64,000 bases of DNA from contig NC_061776.1 in NCBI RefSeq assembly GCF_022458985.1, positions 8,000,379 to 8,064,378 of the forward strand, read 5' to 3'. This stretch comes from Mugil cephalus. Its lineage: Eukaryota; Chordata; Actinopteri; Mugiliformes; Mugilidae. Shown here piece after piece: positions 23,421 to 35,130 of this stretch. The notes beneath the pieces are model-generated. The model made no database searches and was not told the origin of the DNA. It was given only the letters and a program-made list of their open reading frames with translations. Made by a program: the position numbers and the translations under genes. The stretch's first letter is position 1; every line of letters begins with the position of its first letter.

Positions 23421-26400
23421 GTGAGTTTATTTATCTATTATAATAACCCAGTTATCATATGTATGCGATTTAAGTATGTATTTTATTCCATAAACGCAAT
23501 TGTGACGTTACGTGAGACGTAAGACGAGCTGCGATGGGCACTGTGTTGACATCCCGGTGTTAAATTCATCACCAGGTTTCCATCGCTCACATTCTCCTAC
23601 ATGTGGAAGCTGCATGTCATTAATGAAGCATCCAGCCTATGTAGACAGTCTAATCCACGTTCCCCACATGCGAGATGGTTCATTAACTGGTTTTAATTAA
23701 AACCGCTCAAGAAGCGCGCGTTTGACGCGACGCGCCACGCTCATAAGGAAGCGGCGCGCTTCGTGCTGTTTTGTCCGTCTGATACCGCAAAGAAAAGACA
23801 AATGACCGCTCAAAGCCCAAGATGCTCGAGGTAAAATAGAGGTCCTCTTTCAGGAAAAGCTTAATCCCCCCGCTCTCGGGTGGAACGGAAATTCCCGCAC
23901 GCACCACGTTTTCCGCGGCGCCGTCATCACAAACGCATCGTGGCACAGGATGGTGATTCATTCTGAGGAAACACTCAAGGTGAGAGGCCGGTATTTTCTG
24001 TGGCCTCGTGTGGCACAAGTGAGGAATCCACGCGCGATGCGTGTGCGCGCGTAAAGGCGCCATCGCTATGATAATATGCGCGGTTGATTGTGACACAGCG
24101 CACGTAGCATGAATGACAACGAGGGTGTTCAAAAAAAGTATATATTAGTAGCATATTAAGAAGCATTAATTCTCATTCACTTACTTTAAACACTTATTTT
24201 TGCTTTGACTTTTCATGTTCAGTGTAGGAAAGAAACAAAAAACAACTTGTACTATTTTTGTTTTTTTTCGTCCCCCATTTTTTTGTCCTTTTAATTAAGC
24301 TTGTCAACATGAAATGATTCACTTTCTGGGGGTGAGGGGCATGTGCCGGCAGGGTTTATGTTTTATATTTGAACTAAATGTTTTAGATCGCCGGAGGCCT
24401 TTAATCTTCCAGGGATGTCTTGGAATGTGGAATGTGATAACAAAAATACGATTTGGTGCCAGATTCCGGCATTACATCCATTTAAACCTCTCTGCACTGA
24501 CTTAACTTTAACTCATTTTAGACACTAGGTCAGACTCTGTATTGAATCTGCAGCCATACACTCTGGTGAGCCTTTAGATCCTCTAAACAGACCTTCCAAA
24601 GTTTCCCTCAGACAGGTTTTTAGGACAAAGGGAGAGTGTGCTTGGCTTTCAGCAGCAGTTAGACACCACCCATGTCTTCAGAGCACCATTTAGACCCAGT
24701 CATTCAGAAAGCATGTGGTCCTTGTGCCTCTAAGGGTCACTGTGAAGCACTTTGTCACCTGTGTCCGTGGAGTAAACGTTCTCTTCTAAGGCACAGTATG
24801 AGCCTCAAATGGTTCGTTTTTATTATTATTATTTTTTTTTTTTTTTTTATCCAGTTTCGAGGCCCTGTGTTATAGCCTGTCTTTTATACCTTTAATATTT
24901 CAGCCATGCAAATTATACCTTTACTTCCTGGTCTAATAAAGTCGTGACCTGACGTTATAGACATGAAAAATTCATTGTTACACAGGAGAAGATGTTACAA
25001 GATCTCAGTCATTTTTAAATCTACACCAGCTAGTGTCCATTTACGAAACAGTCTCGCAGGGTGTTGGAAAATCCCTGGGGCGTATCACAGCACATCGTCT
25101 GATTAAAGACACGTAACCAAACATTCCTGTGGTTAATTTGTGAATATATTGGGGTTCTATTTCTGGGTCTGACTCCTGTAACATGCTAATGTTTTGAAGT
25201 TTAGTTAATTATTAGTTTTATAAGGCTTGTGTCTTTTTTATTGGTCTTAAATATAACTAGCTAATAATCCGTGTTCGTGTTCACGTTCTAAACTACAGTG
25301 GGGGAAATAAGTATTTGATCCCCTGCTGAATTTGTAATTTTGCCCACTTCCATAGAAATGATCAGACTCTGGTTTTTATGGTTGTTTACTGGTTATGGGT
25401 ATAGACAGAATATCAATCGAAAATGCATAAAAAACACACAATCTAAAAGTTATAAATTGTTATGTATTTTATTAAGGGAAATAAGTATTTGATCCCCAAC
25501 AATTCACTTAGAATTCAGGCTCCTACAGATTGGCTGGTGCGCATGTGGCACACAGCTGTGCTCAGTCAACTAATTACCAATACTCCTGATCTTAACTCGT
25601 CATGTATATAAAGCACACCTGCTCTAAGAATCAGTTTCTTACATTCCAACTTCTACAGCACCATGGGCAAGACCAAAGAGCTGTCAAAAGATGTCAGGGA
25701 CAAGATTGTAGACCTGCACAAGGCTGGTATAGGTTACAAAACCATCAGCAAAAGGCTTGGTGAGAAGGTGACAACTATTGGTGCCATTATTCGCAAGTGG
25801 AAGACCCATAAAAGGACCATCAACTGTCCTCGGTCTGGAGCTCCCGCAAAATCTCGCCTCATGGAGTGAGGATGATGATGAGAAAGGTGAGGGAGCAGCC
25901 TAAAACAACACGGCAGGAGCTTGTAAATGATCTGGAAGCAGTTGGGACCTCCGTCACCAAGAAAACAGTTGGCAACACACTGCGCCGTTATGGATTGAAC
26001 TCTTGCAGTGCCCGCAAGGTCCCCTGCTCAAGAAGGCACATGTACAGGCCCGCCTTAAGTTTGCCAGTGAACATCTAAATGACTCAGAGAAGGCTTGGGA
26101 GAAAGTGCTGTGGTCTGACGAAACCAAAGTTGAGCTATTTGGCATTAACTCGACCCGCCGTGTTTGGAGGATGAAAAAACGTGAGTATGACCCAAAGAAC
26201 ACCATACCCACGGTTAAGCATGGAGGTGGAAACATCATGTTTGGGGCTTTTTTTCAGCAAAGGGTACAGGGCAACTCCACCGCATTATGGGGCCAATGAA
26301 TGCAGCCATGTACTGTAACATCTTGGACAAAAACCTCAGCAAGAACACTGAAGATGCCTCGTGGGTGGGTTTTCCAACATGACAATGACCCAAAACATAC

Positions 26401-29400
26401 TGCCAGGACAACAAAGGAGTGGCTCAAGAAGAAGCATATTAAGGTCATGGAGTGGCCTAGTCAGTCTCCAGACCTTAACCCGATCGAAAACCTGTGGAGG
26501 GAGCTGAAGCTCCGAGTTTCCAAGAGGCAGCCAAGAAACTTGAAGGATTTAGAGACTGTCTGTAAAGATGAATGGGCCAAAATCCTCCTGCGCTGTGTGC
26601 AAACCTGGTGACCAACTACAAGAAACGTCTCATCGCTGTGCTTGCCAACAAAGGTTTCTCTACAAAGTACTGACTTGTGTTGTGCTTGGGGATCAAATAC
26701 TTATTTCCCTTAATAAAATACATAACAATTTATAACTTTTAGATTGTGTGTTTTTTATGCATTTTCGACTGATATTCTGTCTATACCCATAACCAGTAAA
26801 CAACCATAAAAACCAGAGTCTGATCATTTCTATGGAAGTGGGCAAACTTACAAATTCAGCAGGGGATCAAATACTTATTTCCCCCACTGTATTTATCACT
26901 GAAGTTATGAGTATAAAGGACATGGGCTGGACGTAGGTGAGACAGTCAGTGACAACAAGTGACAACAGGAGTTCACTCCTTGGTGTCACATGAGCTCTCC
27001 TGAACTCACTGTTTGCGGAATAAAGACGGGATATGTACCTCGTGCATAACTTGTGTTTGTGTGAGCGCGCTCATGTAAATATCACCGGAGGCCAGGAAGG
27101 ACATTCAGCACAGGAAGCCCACGCCTCTCGGAATCGGCCCACTAAATCAGACGTTCCTGGTCATTTCTCGGTGACTCAGTGCGGCGTGACCGCACATGCG
27201 TGGCCTGAAAAACAAACAGGCAAACAGAAAACAATCGTACTTCCGTCTCACCCGCAGAGGTGATTGTAGATTCTGTCGAGACCATAGGTTAAAAAAAATT
27301 CCAGTTAACTAACAGTGCTGACAGATGTCTTGAGCTTCTTTTCCCTCTAGTGTCGGTGTCAAGCAACAGGTAAATCTCTAGAAATGGCCGACACCACGTG
27401 TATCTCACTATCTGTAACTGAGCTGACTTGTTATGAACACTTCAGCTAACAAGTTGACTGGTGGTGGTGTCTCTACTCATTCTGGCAGCACTCACACTAT
27501 TACTGCTTTCTATTCTCACTCCTAGACTGAGAACTTCTTATCATTTTGAGTTTCTGTTGTCATGCAGGACCTAACGACTATAAAGAATCACGCACACGAC
27601 GTGTGAAGGGACTTAGCGTTCAGAGTTGCGTCAGGTGCCATTGAAAACTTTGTCAGCCTTCAGGGGCCCCACGCTCTGCTCAGGACAGAGTGTGCGTCCT
27701 TCCACGCTGCTGCCGGAGTGCACATGTGAGTGCAGTCACTGATTTCTTTTTTTTTTCTTTTTTTCCCCACTTTCTCAGAGGCAGCTATGAAGAGTGCCAG
27801 ACCACAGCTGATTGGCTCCGGTCCAACACGCAGATCCGCCCGACTGTGGGAATCGTGTGCGGTTCAGGCATGGGGGGACTGGCTGAGATGCTCAAGGACC
27901 CGCAGGCTTTCAAATACAGCGACATTCCCAACTTCCCCAAGAGCACAGGTATGCACAGCCTGCAGCTGTTTCAGTGAGGCGCAGATGTTAAAAGTGTGCG
28001 CGCGCCGACTAACGCCACCGTGTTTCCTGACATTGTGTGTTGCAGTGCACGGTCATGCCGGCCAGCTGGTGTTCGGAACACTAAAAGGGAGGCCTTGTGT
28101 TTGCATGCAGGGCAGGTTCCACCTGTACGAAGGATACCCCATCCAGAAGGTGAGCAGCAGTTAAGCCGGTCACTGTAATTAAAGGCTAAACACACAGACT
28201 GCGCGGCTAACCTGTCATTGTCTGGTTTCGGCTGCAGCTCTGAGACATGTCTTGAAACGTTCCAGACACAACAACCTTTTTTTTTTTGATTACATCATAA
28301 ACAAATCACAAGACGCCCTTCTAGTAAGAGAATCTCAGTCTGAGTCTGAGATGAGTCCGATCAGGGAGCAACAGGAGAACAGAGGTGGAGGACGAGGGCG
28401 TCGGCACATTTTAAAACTTTAAAAACCCTCGTCTAAACCTTGGTGGCTAGTTTGAAAGCTAATTAAAAAATACACACATTTACAGTATAGATATATTATA
28501 AAGTCAGTGGTGTCTGGTCGGGTCTAGGCGGGTGCTTCATGTCAACATCCACATAAATGAATGTTGGTTTAAATGTTATTTACTTATCCCGACATTATCT
28601 ATCCGTGCACAGTTTTCACTAAGGCAGTTTTTTTTTTTGTTTCTTCATTCTCTGGCCCAGAGACTGTGGACACACAGCTGTCGAGCATTACAAGCACATC
28701 TCGGATTTCTGAGGCCTCTCCATTGTCTTGTGTAGCATCGTCATATGATGCGTTTTACTCTTTACTCTCTCCTTTCTTAGCTCCCGTTTCACGTGAGCTT
28801 TGAGATTTTGCACGACCTTAACAGTGCTGGACATTAATAAACAGAATCTTCTGCATTTGCTTTTTGTGAACTCCAGATCACGTTGCCCATGCGCGTCTTC
28901 AAGCTGTTGGGAGTAGAGACGATGATCCTGACCAACGCAGCCGGAGGCCTCAACCAGGACTACAAAGTCGGAGACGTCATGGTCCTCAAGGACCACATCA
29001 ACATGCCGGGGTTTGCTGGAATCAACCCACTGGCTGGACCCAACGATGACAGGTAGGCAGGAGAAACACATGCATATGTTATGCATTATACAGTGCCTAT
29101 TCCTAGCATTTGCATGTGCAGAGCATCAGCGTTTTTCCACCTCCCTTCAGGTTTGGCGTCCGTTTCCCCTGCATGTCTGACGCCTACGACCGAAAGCTTC
29201 GGCAGCTGGCACACGACGTGGCAGAGGAGCTGGGCTACAGCGACTTCCTGAGGGAGGGGGTGTACTGCGTCCTCGGAGGGCCCTCCTTTGAAACCATCGC
29301 CGAGTGTCGCATGCTGCACAGGCTGGGCGCCGACGCCGTGGGTGAGTTTCTGAGCACAGTTTGGAGTTTCTGAACTCTAGAGGAGCTTCTGTGGTTTCAT

Positions 29401-30518
29401 GAACTTCCAAGCTCTTAGACGTCACAACTAGACAAGGAAACGTTTTTTGGAGGAAATGGAAATTTGAGAAAAGTTGTCTTTGAACTTTATTTATACCGTC
29501 TCATTATCACAAAGGTGGAACTACAAGAGCTTAAGTAAACACTAACAGTCTGAAGCAATCATATTGACTAACACGTGGAAGGAAGTAAAACACAAAAACA
29601 CTCTTTCCTGAGCGACTCTTCTTGCCGCTGCTGAGGAAAATGCTTTCAAAATAAATGAAGTTACGCTGTTTCCTAACAGAAAAGGGATTTGAAAGCAAAG
29701 CTTGAAGAGTATTAAACAGGATCCGCCGACCAGTGTCGACTAAAAGCAGATTCTGAGACATCATGACCCCTGACAGGAGACGTGAATAACATTTAAACCA
29801 TCTTGTGACAAATCGATGTTCTGCTGGGAAACTTTTGGACCTGGCATTCATTCATGTGGATGACCAAGACCAGACCAGACACCCCCACCCCATATCAATG
29901 ACACTCCCTGATAACAGCAGGATGCAGCCTGACGCAGTCAGCCACCAAAAGAGTCCCTCAGAAGACTCATGTCCATTCTCTGATGAGTCACAACAGTTTT
30001 GGAGGCACAAGGGAGATCTAAACAATGTTAGGATGTTGGTCATAATGTTATGCCAGATCACGGTATTGTCTAATACATAGAATAACCTCAGTGGGAATGC
30101 CTGCTCCTGTGGGTCATCCTGTCAATCAATTCAGTAACAGCCTTCGGTAAAGTTAACACTTGTAAAAGGCTTTGAGCCAAACAGTTCTCAAACACCAACT
30201 AATCCTAACCCTCTAGTAAGCATTTGAATAACATTTGAATAACTTCTGTACTGAGAAGTTCAAAGCCTAACGCACCTTGTCCACGTCTTCGATGCAGGCA
30301 TGAGCACCGTGCACGAGGTGATCGTCGCCCGCCACGCCGGCATGCGCTGCTTCGCCCTGTCTCTGATCAGCAACCGCGCCGTGATGGACTACGACAGCGA
30401 GGAGAAGGCCAACCACGAGGAAGTCCTGGAGACGGGCAGGCAGAGGGCCGACCAGCTGGCCAGGCTGGTGTCCACCATGGTGTCCCGGCTGGGGAACGAC
30501 AACAACAACTCCTTCTGA
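23392..30518 (+). CDS. pnp: Purine nucleoside phosphorylase (six exons)
   Basis: Trimeric-type PNP, 296 residues, close in length to human PNP (289). It cleaves inosine/guanosine with phosphate to give free base and ribose-1-phosphate in the cytosolic purine salvage pathway. Exons: 23392-23420, 27779-27948, 28046-28149, 28877-29052, 29151-29341, 30298-30518; all junctions are GT-AG and the phase sum closes on TGA. Seen motifs: VCGSGMGGL (phosphate-binding Ser), [10 protein letters not shown] (phosphate/sugar His and Tyr), [19 protein letters not shown] (Phe-Glu that clamps the base), AVGMSTV (Met-Ser), [11 protein letters not shown] (purine-binding Asn) and KANHEEV (sugar-binding His). All expected catalytic residues are present. 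The short exon 1 (MLSVSEVTS+R) replaces the human MENGYTYEDY start. Teleosts have several pnp paralogues (pnp4a/b, pnp5a/b, pnp6); I cannot say which this is. Confidence 0.95.
23690..24110. promoter_or_regulatory. CpG-dense block at the 5' end of pnp
   Basis: Many CpG dinucleotides (for example 'gcgcgcgtttgacgcgacgc') in an otherwise CpG-poor window, starting about 270 bases after pnp exon 1. With the less dense CpG sequence at 23100-23350 it probably marks the pnp promoter CpG island. Inference from base composition. Confidence 0.45.
24120..25295. other. pnp intron 1, part before the Tc1 element
   Basis: A+T-rich intronic sequence with a T-run at 24828-24850. I see no exon or recognisable regulatory site. 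Confidence 0.5.
25296..26889 (+). mobile_element. Near full-length Tc1-like transposon with defective transposase, in pnp intron 1
   Basis: 1,594 bp, flanked by TA on both sides. Terminal inverted repeats of about 200 bp begin CAGTGGGGGAAATAAGTATT. The motif GAAATAAGTATTTGATCCCC recurs at the inner edge of each repeat (about 25479-25498 and 26688-26707), giving the IR/DR arrangement of Sleeping Beauty-type elements. The transposase-like sequence starts at 25663 ([20 protein letters not shown], helix-turn-helix region). It shifts frame near 25866 and again near 26003, and meets further stops near 26299. DD34E pieces remain: WSDETK near 26116, HDNDPKHTA near 26379, and [11 protein letters not shown] near 26466, with the Glu 34 residues after the second Asp. 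It cannot encode an intact protein. Confidence 0.92.
25663..26611 (+). pseudogene. Tc1 transposase pseudogene
   Basis: Reading in order: 25663-25869 (paired-like DNA-binding domain, residues about 1-68, ending in TGA), 25866-26001 (linker and second HTH, other frame), about 26024-26299 (catalytic core start with WSDETK, ending in a stop after ALWGQ), and 26342-26611 ([20 protein letters not shown]-terminus). At least two frameshifts and internal stops. Sense direction is the same as the host pnp gene. Confidence 0.88.
26890..27778. other. pnp intron 1, part after the Tc1 element
   Basis: No exon recognised; mixed-composition intron ending in a long polypyrimidine tract (27743-27775) before exon 2. 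Confidence 0.5.
27779..27948 (+). CDS. pnp: pnp coding exon 2
   Basis: Acceptor tttctcag|AGGC, donor GCACAG|gtatgc. Encodes [15 protein letters not shown], then [12 protein letters not shown], to IPNFPKST. Confidence 0.92.
28046..28149 (+). CDS. pnp: pnp coding exon 3
   Basis: gttgcag|TGCACG ... CAGAAG|gtgagc. Encodes [11 protein letters not shown] and [15 protein letters not shown] with the phosphate/sugar-contacting residues. Confidence 0.94.
28877..29052 (+). CDS. pnp: pnp coding exon 4
   Basis: ctccag|ATCACG ... GACAG|gtaggc. Encodes [35 protein letters not shown] and ANPL-like GPNDD. Confidence 0.95.
29151..29341 (+). CDS. pnp: pnp coding exon 5
   Basis: cccttcag|GTTTGG ... GCCGTGG|gtgagt. 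Encodes [16 protein letters not shown] through [14 protein letters not shown] and GADAV. G+C-rich, unlike the A+T-rich introns. Confidence 0.95.
29755..30062 (-). repeat. Mariner-type MITE family A, in pnp intron 5
   Basis: The blocks 'ttctgctgggaaacttttgg', 'gaccagaccagacaccccca' and 'gatgagtcacaacagttttg', then 'gtcataatgttatgccagat', match the 44.86 kb copy in the same order. Both ends are still visible; the middle is deleted. Confidence 0.75.
30298..30518 (+). CDS. pnp: pnp coding exon 6 (C-terminus)
   Basis: gatgcag|GCATGAGC to TGA. Encodes [26 protein letters not shown] and [11 protein letters not shown], ending in a polar Asn-rich tail (NDNNNSF). Confidence 0.95.
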
Positions 30519-31151
30519 ACTGCACAATCTTGAACTTGCTCGGTCCAGCGCTAGAAAGTCGTTTTAAACCGCCTGGCTACGGTTTCTTGGCAAAAAAAAA
30601 CAAACAAAAAACAACTGTTTTTAATAACTGTTACTTTACTGTTACTTTACGTCTTATGATCCTCCAATCTGGTCCACGTTTTAATACATTCCTCTACCGT
30701 CCACAGTCACATTTTTTACAAATTCCTTCTGCCATATCCTGCACTGCATCCAGCTCTCTAGTGTTTCAACGAAACAGCATCATCTTATTATTTCTGATCT
30801 CATTTGTAAAATATTAATCGTTTCAGTTCTTTCACATTCCCTGATATCGACTCAAAACAGAAGAGGACCAACTCACTGTGTCTTCATCAGACAATGACCA
30901 AAGTGGAAATGTGTCGTTTTGTTGAAGAGGTGTAAAATATTATTAAGATATTTATGAGAAACGTATTTAAGTAGTGTTTATTTTTTTGATATTGTTTGAT
31001 GGAGCAAGAAAGGGACAACATCCAGCGTGGGACAGTTACTAAAATCTGCAGGTTTGATCAAAATGTCTCGCCATGTCTCATCACTGTACTAACTAACCGA
31101 CTGGACCGGGTGTTGGTCAGTCTGTACTTTTAGAGGTACTAAAACTTTTGC

Positions 31152-31157
31152 AATAAA
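31152..31157 (+). terminator. Probable pnp poly(A) signal
   Basis: AATAAA about 630 bases after the pnp stop, in T/G-rich 3' sequence. Best-placed of the hexamers downstream of pnp. Confidence 0.5.
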
Positions 31158-31597
31158 TTATTCAGCTTGAAAACAAATTTGTCTTCTGAATCTTTCTTTG
31201 CTCATTTCCTGACTGTGCAAGATGTTTCCCCATGTTAGTCACAACCCGACGACTAGATACTGATATCAGTCCGTCGTGACGTGAGCTGGGTGGGTTCCCC
31301 AAGTTCTGCAATTTCATTTTACGTGTCCAAACATCCCCTTACGTTTGCAGCTTCGAGCTGAAACCACCCGAGAACAGAGATGACAGTGGGAACGGTGGGA
31401 GGTTGCACCAGAGGCGGTTCAGAAATCAGACGGTGTTCTTCCTGTTTCCACTTCGGTTTCACTAGTGGCCCCTTGTAGGAGACCACAGCCTGATTCTGAG
31501 GTTAAACCAGACGAAAATCTACACAAAAACCTGCACTTCCCCCAATGACCACTTGAGGCCAGCTCTAAAAACAAGTCAATCCTTAAAGATCTCTACA

Positions 31598-31985
31598 CCA
31601 ATCACCCACATCATTAAAACCCCTGCCAGGAGAAGTGAATTCGTTGACTATCTTGTGACAATACAATGTTAAAATGTTAAATGTTGTCATACTGATCATC
31701 ATGTTCACAGCCTGGAATAAAAACGTGTTTTGTCTCTATAGTAAATTGCTCCATTCCTGACAACTGTGCACAGGGGAATTTCTTTCTATAACTTACATAT
31801 TAAAACGCCGTTAAGGCCTAAAGTTATTCATAATTTAAGGGAAGGTCAAATTGAGTGACAAGTGGATGACTTATAGGTTGATCTCCAGGCCAAGGCTTCC
31901 TGTCTCCTGCAGTGTTTACAGTCTAACTAACGACTGGTGACGCCATGGAGCCATGGAGGCTGTGGAGCTCACTTTTGACCGTGAC
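31598..31985 (+). repeat. Duplicated segment, copy 1 (MITE end plus ~230-bp unit)
   Basis: A MITE family A end (31598-31670) is followed by a stretch with 'ggccaaggcttcctgtctcc' and 'gcagtgtttacagtctaact'. The same order recurs at 34472-35130, so the two look like diverged copies of one composite repeat. Confidence 0.6.
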
Positions 31986-32148
31986 AATCAAAAAGAGGAG
32001 GATGTGTCTAAAGATGAAGACCATTCAGGTCAGTTCTGAGGCTAAAGATTCTGACTATGAACCACATGAGGAAGCTGCTATTTGTAAACCTCCAAGCAAG
32101 ATGTTCACACCCAAAATAAAAAAAATAAGAAATGGAGAAATAGAGTGA
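31945..32148 (+). other. Acidic, Lys-rich open frame of unknown origin
   Basis: Two overlapping frames after an ATG-rich start read EAVELTFDRDNQKEEDVSKD and then, after a shift near 32030, EAKDSDYEPHEEAAICKPPS. The composition is protein-like, but there is no recognisable family and the upstream part is repeated at about 35.1 kb. Possibly a remnant of a transposon protein. Confidence 0.2.
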
Positions 32149-32413
32149 GTGATCGTGAGAGGTAAAGAACGCAGGTTACTCTATTTATACCAGTAGGTAG
32201 ATTGGTTTTGCAGTCAGATGCACATGCGAGTGCCCTAAATATGGATCAAAATGATTTGTGGTGGAGTTAGTAATGAGTATTTGGTTTCTGACATTTTTAG
32301 ATAATAAAACATGTCCCAGGTCAAACTGGCCAAGGAACTTCATCATCGCTGTTCCTGAGGAACAAACACAACATGAGTGTTAAATGTTTTGCTTGATGAA
32401 TTTAACAGGTTAG

Positions 32414-32917
32414 TACGGAAGAGTATTAGGGCCACACGAAAAAAAAATAAATAAAAATTGAAAAAAAAAAATTTCATGAAGCATTATGAGAAAAAAGTCA
32501 AAATTCTGAGAAAAAAAGTTGAAATTTCAAGTAGAAAGAAACCTTTAAACTGCTGATACTCTGCTGAAGAGTATTGGGGCTTAATTAATACTAAGAATTA
32601 AGAATATTAAGAATTTTAAATTGCATTGTGATTATTTTTTCAGTTATATTTCTGATATATTATGTTGGACTCTTGCATGTCAACAGAGGTGTGGATGTTG
32701 TCACACACTGTTGCCTTGTCAGCTGAGGGAGGGATGTACTGCTGGTTTAAAGGCCTACTTTTGACTTTTTTTCTTGAAATTTTGTCTCTTTTCTCGATAT
32801 TTCGCCATTTTTCCCTCAAAATTTCGTCTTTTTTTCACAAAATTTCATCTTTTTCCTCAAAGTCCAAAAATTTTTTTGTTTTTCTTCTCTCATGGGTGGC
32901 CCTATTAGTCTTCCGTA
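32414..32917. mobile_element. Foldback/MITE-type DNA element with 6-bp target-site duplication
   Basis: The ends are inverted: TACGGAAGAGTATTAGGGCC on the left and ggccctattagtcttccgta on the right. Both sides are flanked by GGTTAG (32408-32413 and 32918-32923). The inner arms are long A-rich and T-rich tracts (gagaaaaaagtcaaaattct, matched by T-rich sequence at 32760-32880). There is no transposase. About 504 bp. Confidence 0.8.
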
Positions 32918-33787
32918 GGTTAGAGTTCTTATTGTTACAACAGGATGTTCCTCATTGCTCAGCTCCACACACAGACTGTTGGACCTGAGTGCAGTGAACG
33001 GTCAAAACCAGGAAACCTTCCGCCACCAAACTCTTTGTCAGATTCCCATGCATGCATCTGTTCATAGAGACTAATTCTCCCAGGGTAGAAGTTCCCACAA
33101 ATATTAACAGATCCAGTCCACAGTTGCTTCTCTGACACAAAGAACATAACAATCATCATTCTTTTCCACCTTATCAGCCGTGTTTATCCTCCTTTCTCAA
33201 CACTATCAGCTTCTCCCGCACTCTCTCATGCAGACTGCCGTCCACACTCCGCCTGTTCCCACTTTCTCACCAAAATATCCCTTGTCGCTTGTCCCTTTTT
33301 TCCTCCTCCTACCCACAGAACACATTTTCCATGACGCTCAGGGACCACTGTTTATGGCCTTACAAGGCTGTGGGAATGTTACGAGCCGCCCATCTGTCTG
33401 CGTGTCTGCCTCCGGCAAAAAGAAGAGGTCCAGGTGTGAACAGAATTCACTGATTCACCGCGACCTGTGTGACGCTAAGTAAGGCCGTGCCGCACTGCTC
33501 AAACAGAATGAAGCCGTCAGTAGTAACAGGATCTGCACCAGGTTAGATTTATGACTGAAAACAGACACAGGAATCTTTGCAACTGTACTTTGGGGAATTA
33601 GTTTGTTTGAGGTGTACATTACGTTGAACGTGTGATGGCAGGTTCTCCTGTTTGCTTGTTGAAGTGGTTCTAACTTAAAGTAGATCTAAAGCCATAAATC
33701 ATGAAGAGCAAATGTGATGATTGGAAGAAGCTGGGAAATCACGTGGAAATCCTTCTCTTAACGAACACACAGAAGTAAATTTCACTT

Positions 33788-33953
33788 ATCGTTTGCCTAA
33801 TAGCATAAAAGTCATATTCCAACGTATTTGGGAAACAAGAAAAAAAAACATTATTTAGAAGCACATTGGTATTTTTATTGTATTGTAACAGTATTGTAAA
33901 AAATGACTTAGGCAATAATGCTAATAGGCTAACGATATGAAGTGTTAATGAGC
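33788..33953. repeat. Palindromic MITE (family B), copy 1
   Basis: The arms read TCGTTTGCCTAATAGCATAA and, on the right, 'aggcaataatgctaataggc' then 'taacga'. The element is an imperfect palindrome of about 165 bp. A second copy with the same layout lies at 55788-55954. Confidence 0.65.
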
Positions 33954-34471
33954 CGTACGACTAAATGCAAACGGTTGTAAACTTTTTATGTTTTTGTAAT
34001 TGATTGCACAGAAAAAGCTGCAGTACAAATAAGGACGTGCTCTTTCAATTATATTTACAATCTGGAAAAGATAATGTCAAAGAAAAAGGAAGCATGTGGC
34101 CTTCTACCTGGACACGCTGTTCCTGAGCAGTGTTTACACTGTACTTTACAACCTCCTAAATCTCCAGTTGAGCCGTGTCAAAATTACACCACTGAGCCAT
34201 GAGCACAAAGGAAAAACCCCTAGAGATTATAAACGTCACTTTCCTTTTTGAAAATGAACGGATCCCACGTTCTGGCTGCACAGACAAAAGCACTAGTTAC
34301 CAATTCAGACACGCTCTTAAGACAACACCGCTACATGCTAATGCTATCATACTCATAATACAAAGTATGTTTACCCTGTCAGTAATTGTACTTTATGACG
34401 TTGGCATGGTGATCATCACAAAATACAATCAACAATGTGAAGCTGAGGGAAATGATACGTCTATATACACC

Positions 34472-34835
34472 GATCAGCCACAACATTAAAACCACTGACA
34501 CTGAAGGAGAGGTGAGTAACGTCTTGTGTTCTGCTGGGAAACGTTTGGACCTGGAATTCATTCGTGTTTATGTTACTTAGACATGTAGCACCCACCTAGA
34601 CCAGACCAGACCAGACACCCACCCACCCCACAGCAATGACAATCCTTGATGGCAGCAGCCTGACACAGACACAAAAACAGTTCAGGAACAAAACATGAAG
34701 AACAGGTTAAGGTGTTGACCTGGCCTCCAAATTCACTAGATCCCAAACTGATCAAGTATCTGTGGGATGATCCACAGAGGCCCCTCCCCTCAGCCCATAG
34801 GACCCAAAGCCCCCCCAGCTAACTAACATCCTTTA
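34472..34835 (-). repeat. Mariner-type MITE family A
   Basis: Starts 'accgatcagccacaacatta'; includes 'gttctgctgggaaacgtttg', 'ggcctccaaattcactagat' and 'actgatcaagtatctgtggg'. The right inverted-repeat end is missing. Confidence 0.75.
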
Positions 34836-34861
34836 GCCATGCTACAGGACTGTGTATGTTT

Positions 34862-35130
34862 AAATTCACAACTTTTAGTCTGAAATAAAAACATGTTTCA
34901 TCTCTGTAGTTAAGTGATCCATTCCTGATTTATTTATTTCTATAACTTCTATAAAATGCTATTAAGGCTTAAAGTTATACATAATTTAGTTGACGGTCAC
35001 TTTGAGTGACAGGTGGATGATCTACAGGCTGATTTCCAGGCCAAGGCTTCCTGTTTCATGCAGTGTTTACAGTCTAACTAACAACTGGTGACAGCCCTGG
35101 AGGCTCTGAGGAGTCTCATGAGGAGGATGT
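34862..35130 (+). repeat. Duplicated segment, copy 2
   Basis: Diverged copy of the 31.7-31.98 kb segment (shared 'ggccaaggcttcctgt' and 'gcagtgtttacagtctaact'). Confidence 0.6.

Noticed and set aside
23707-24132. 141-codon minus-strand open frame
   Set aside because: Lies in the CpG-dense block of pnp intron 1, where stops are rare by composition; no recognisable motif.
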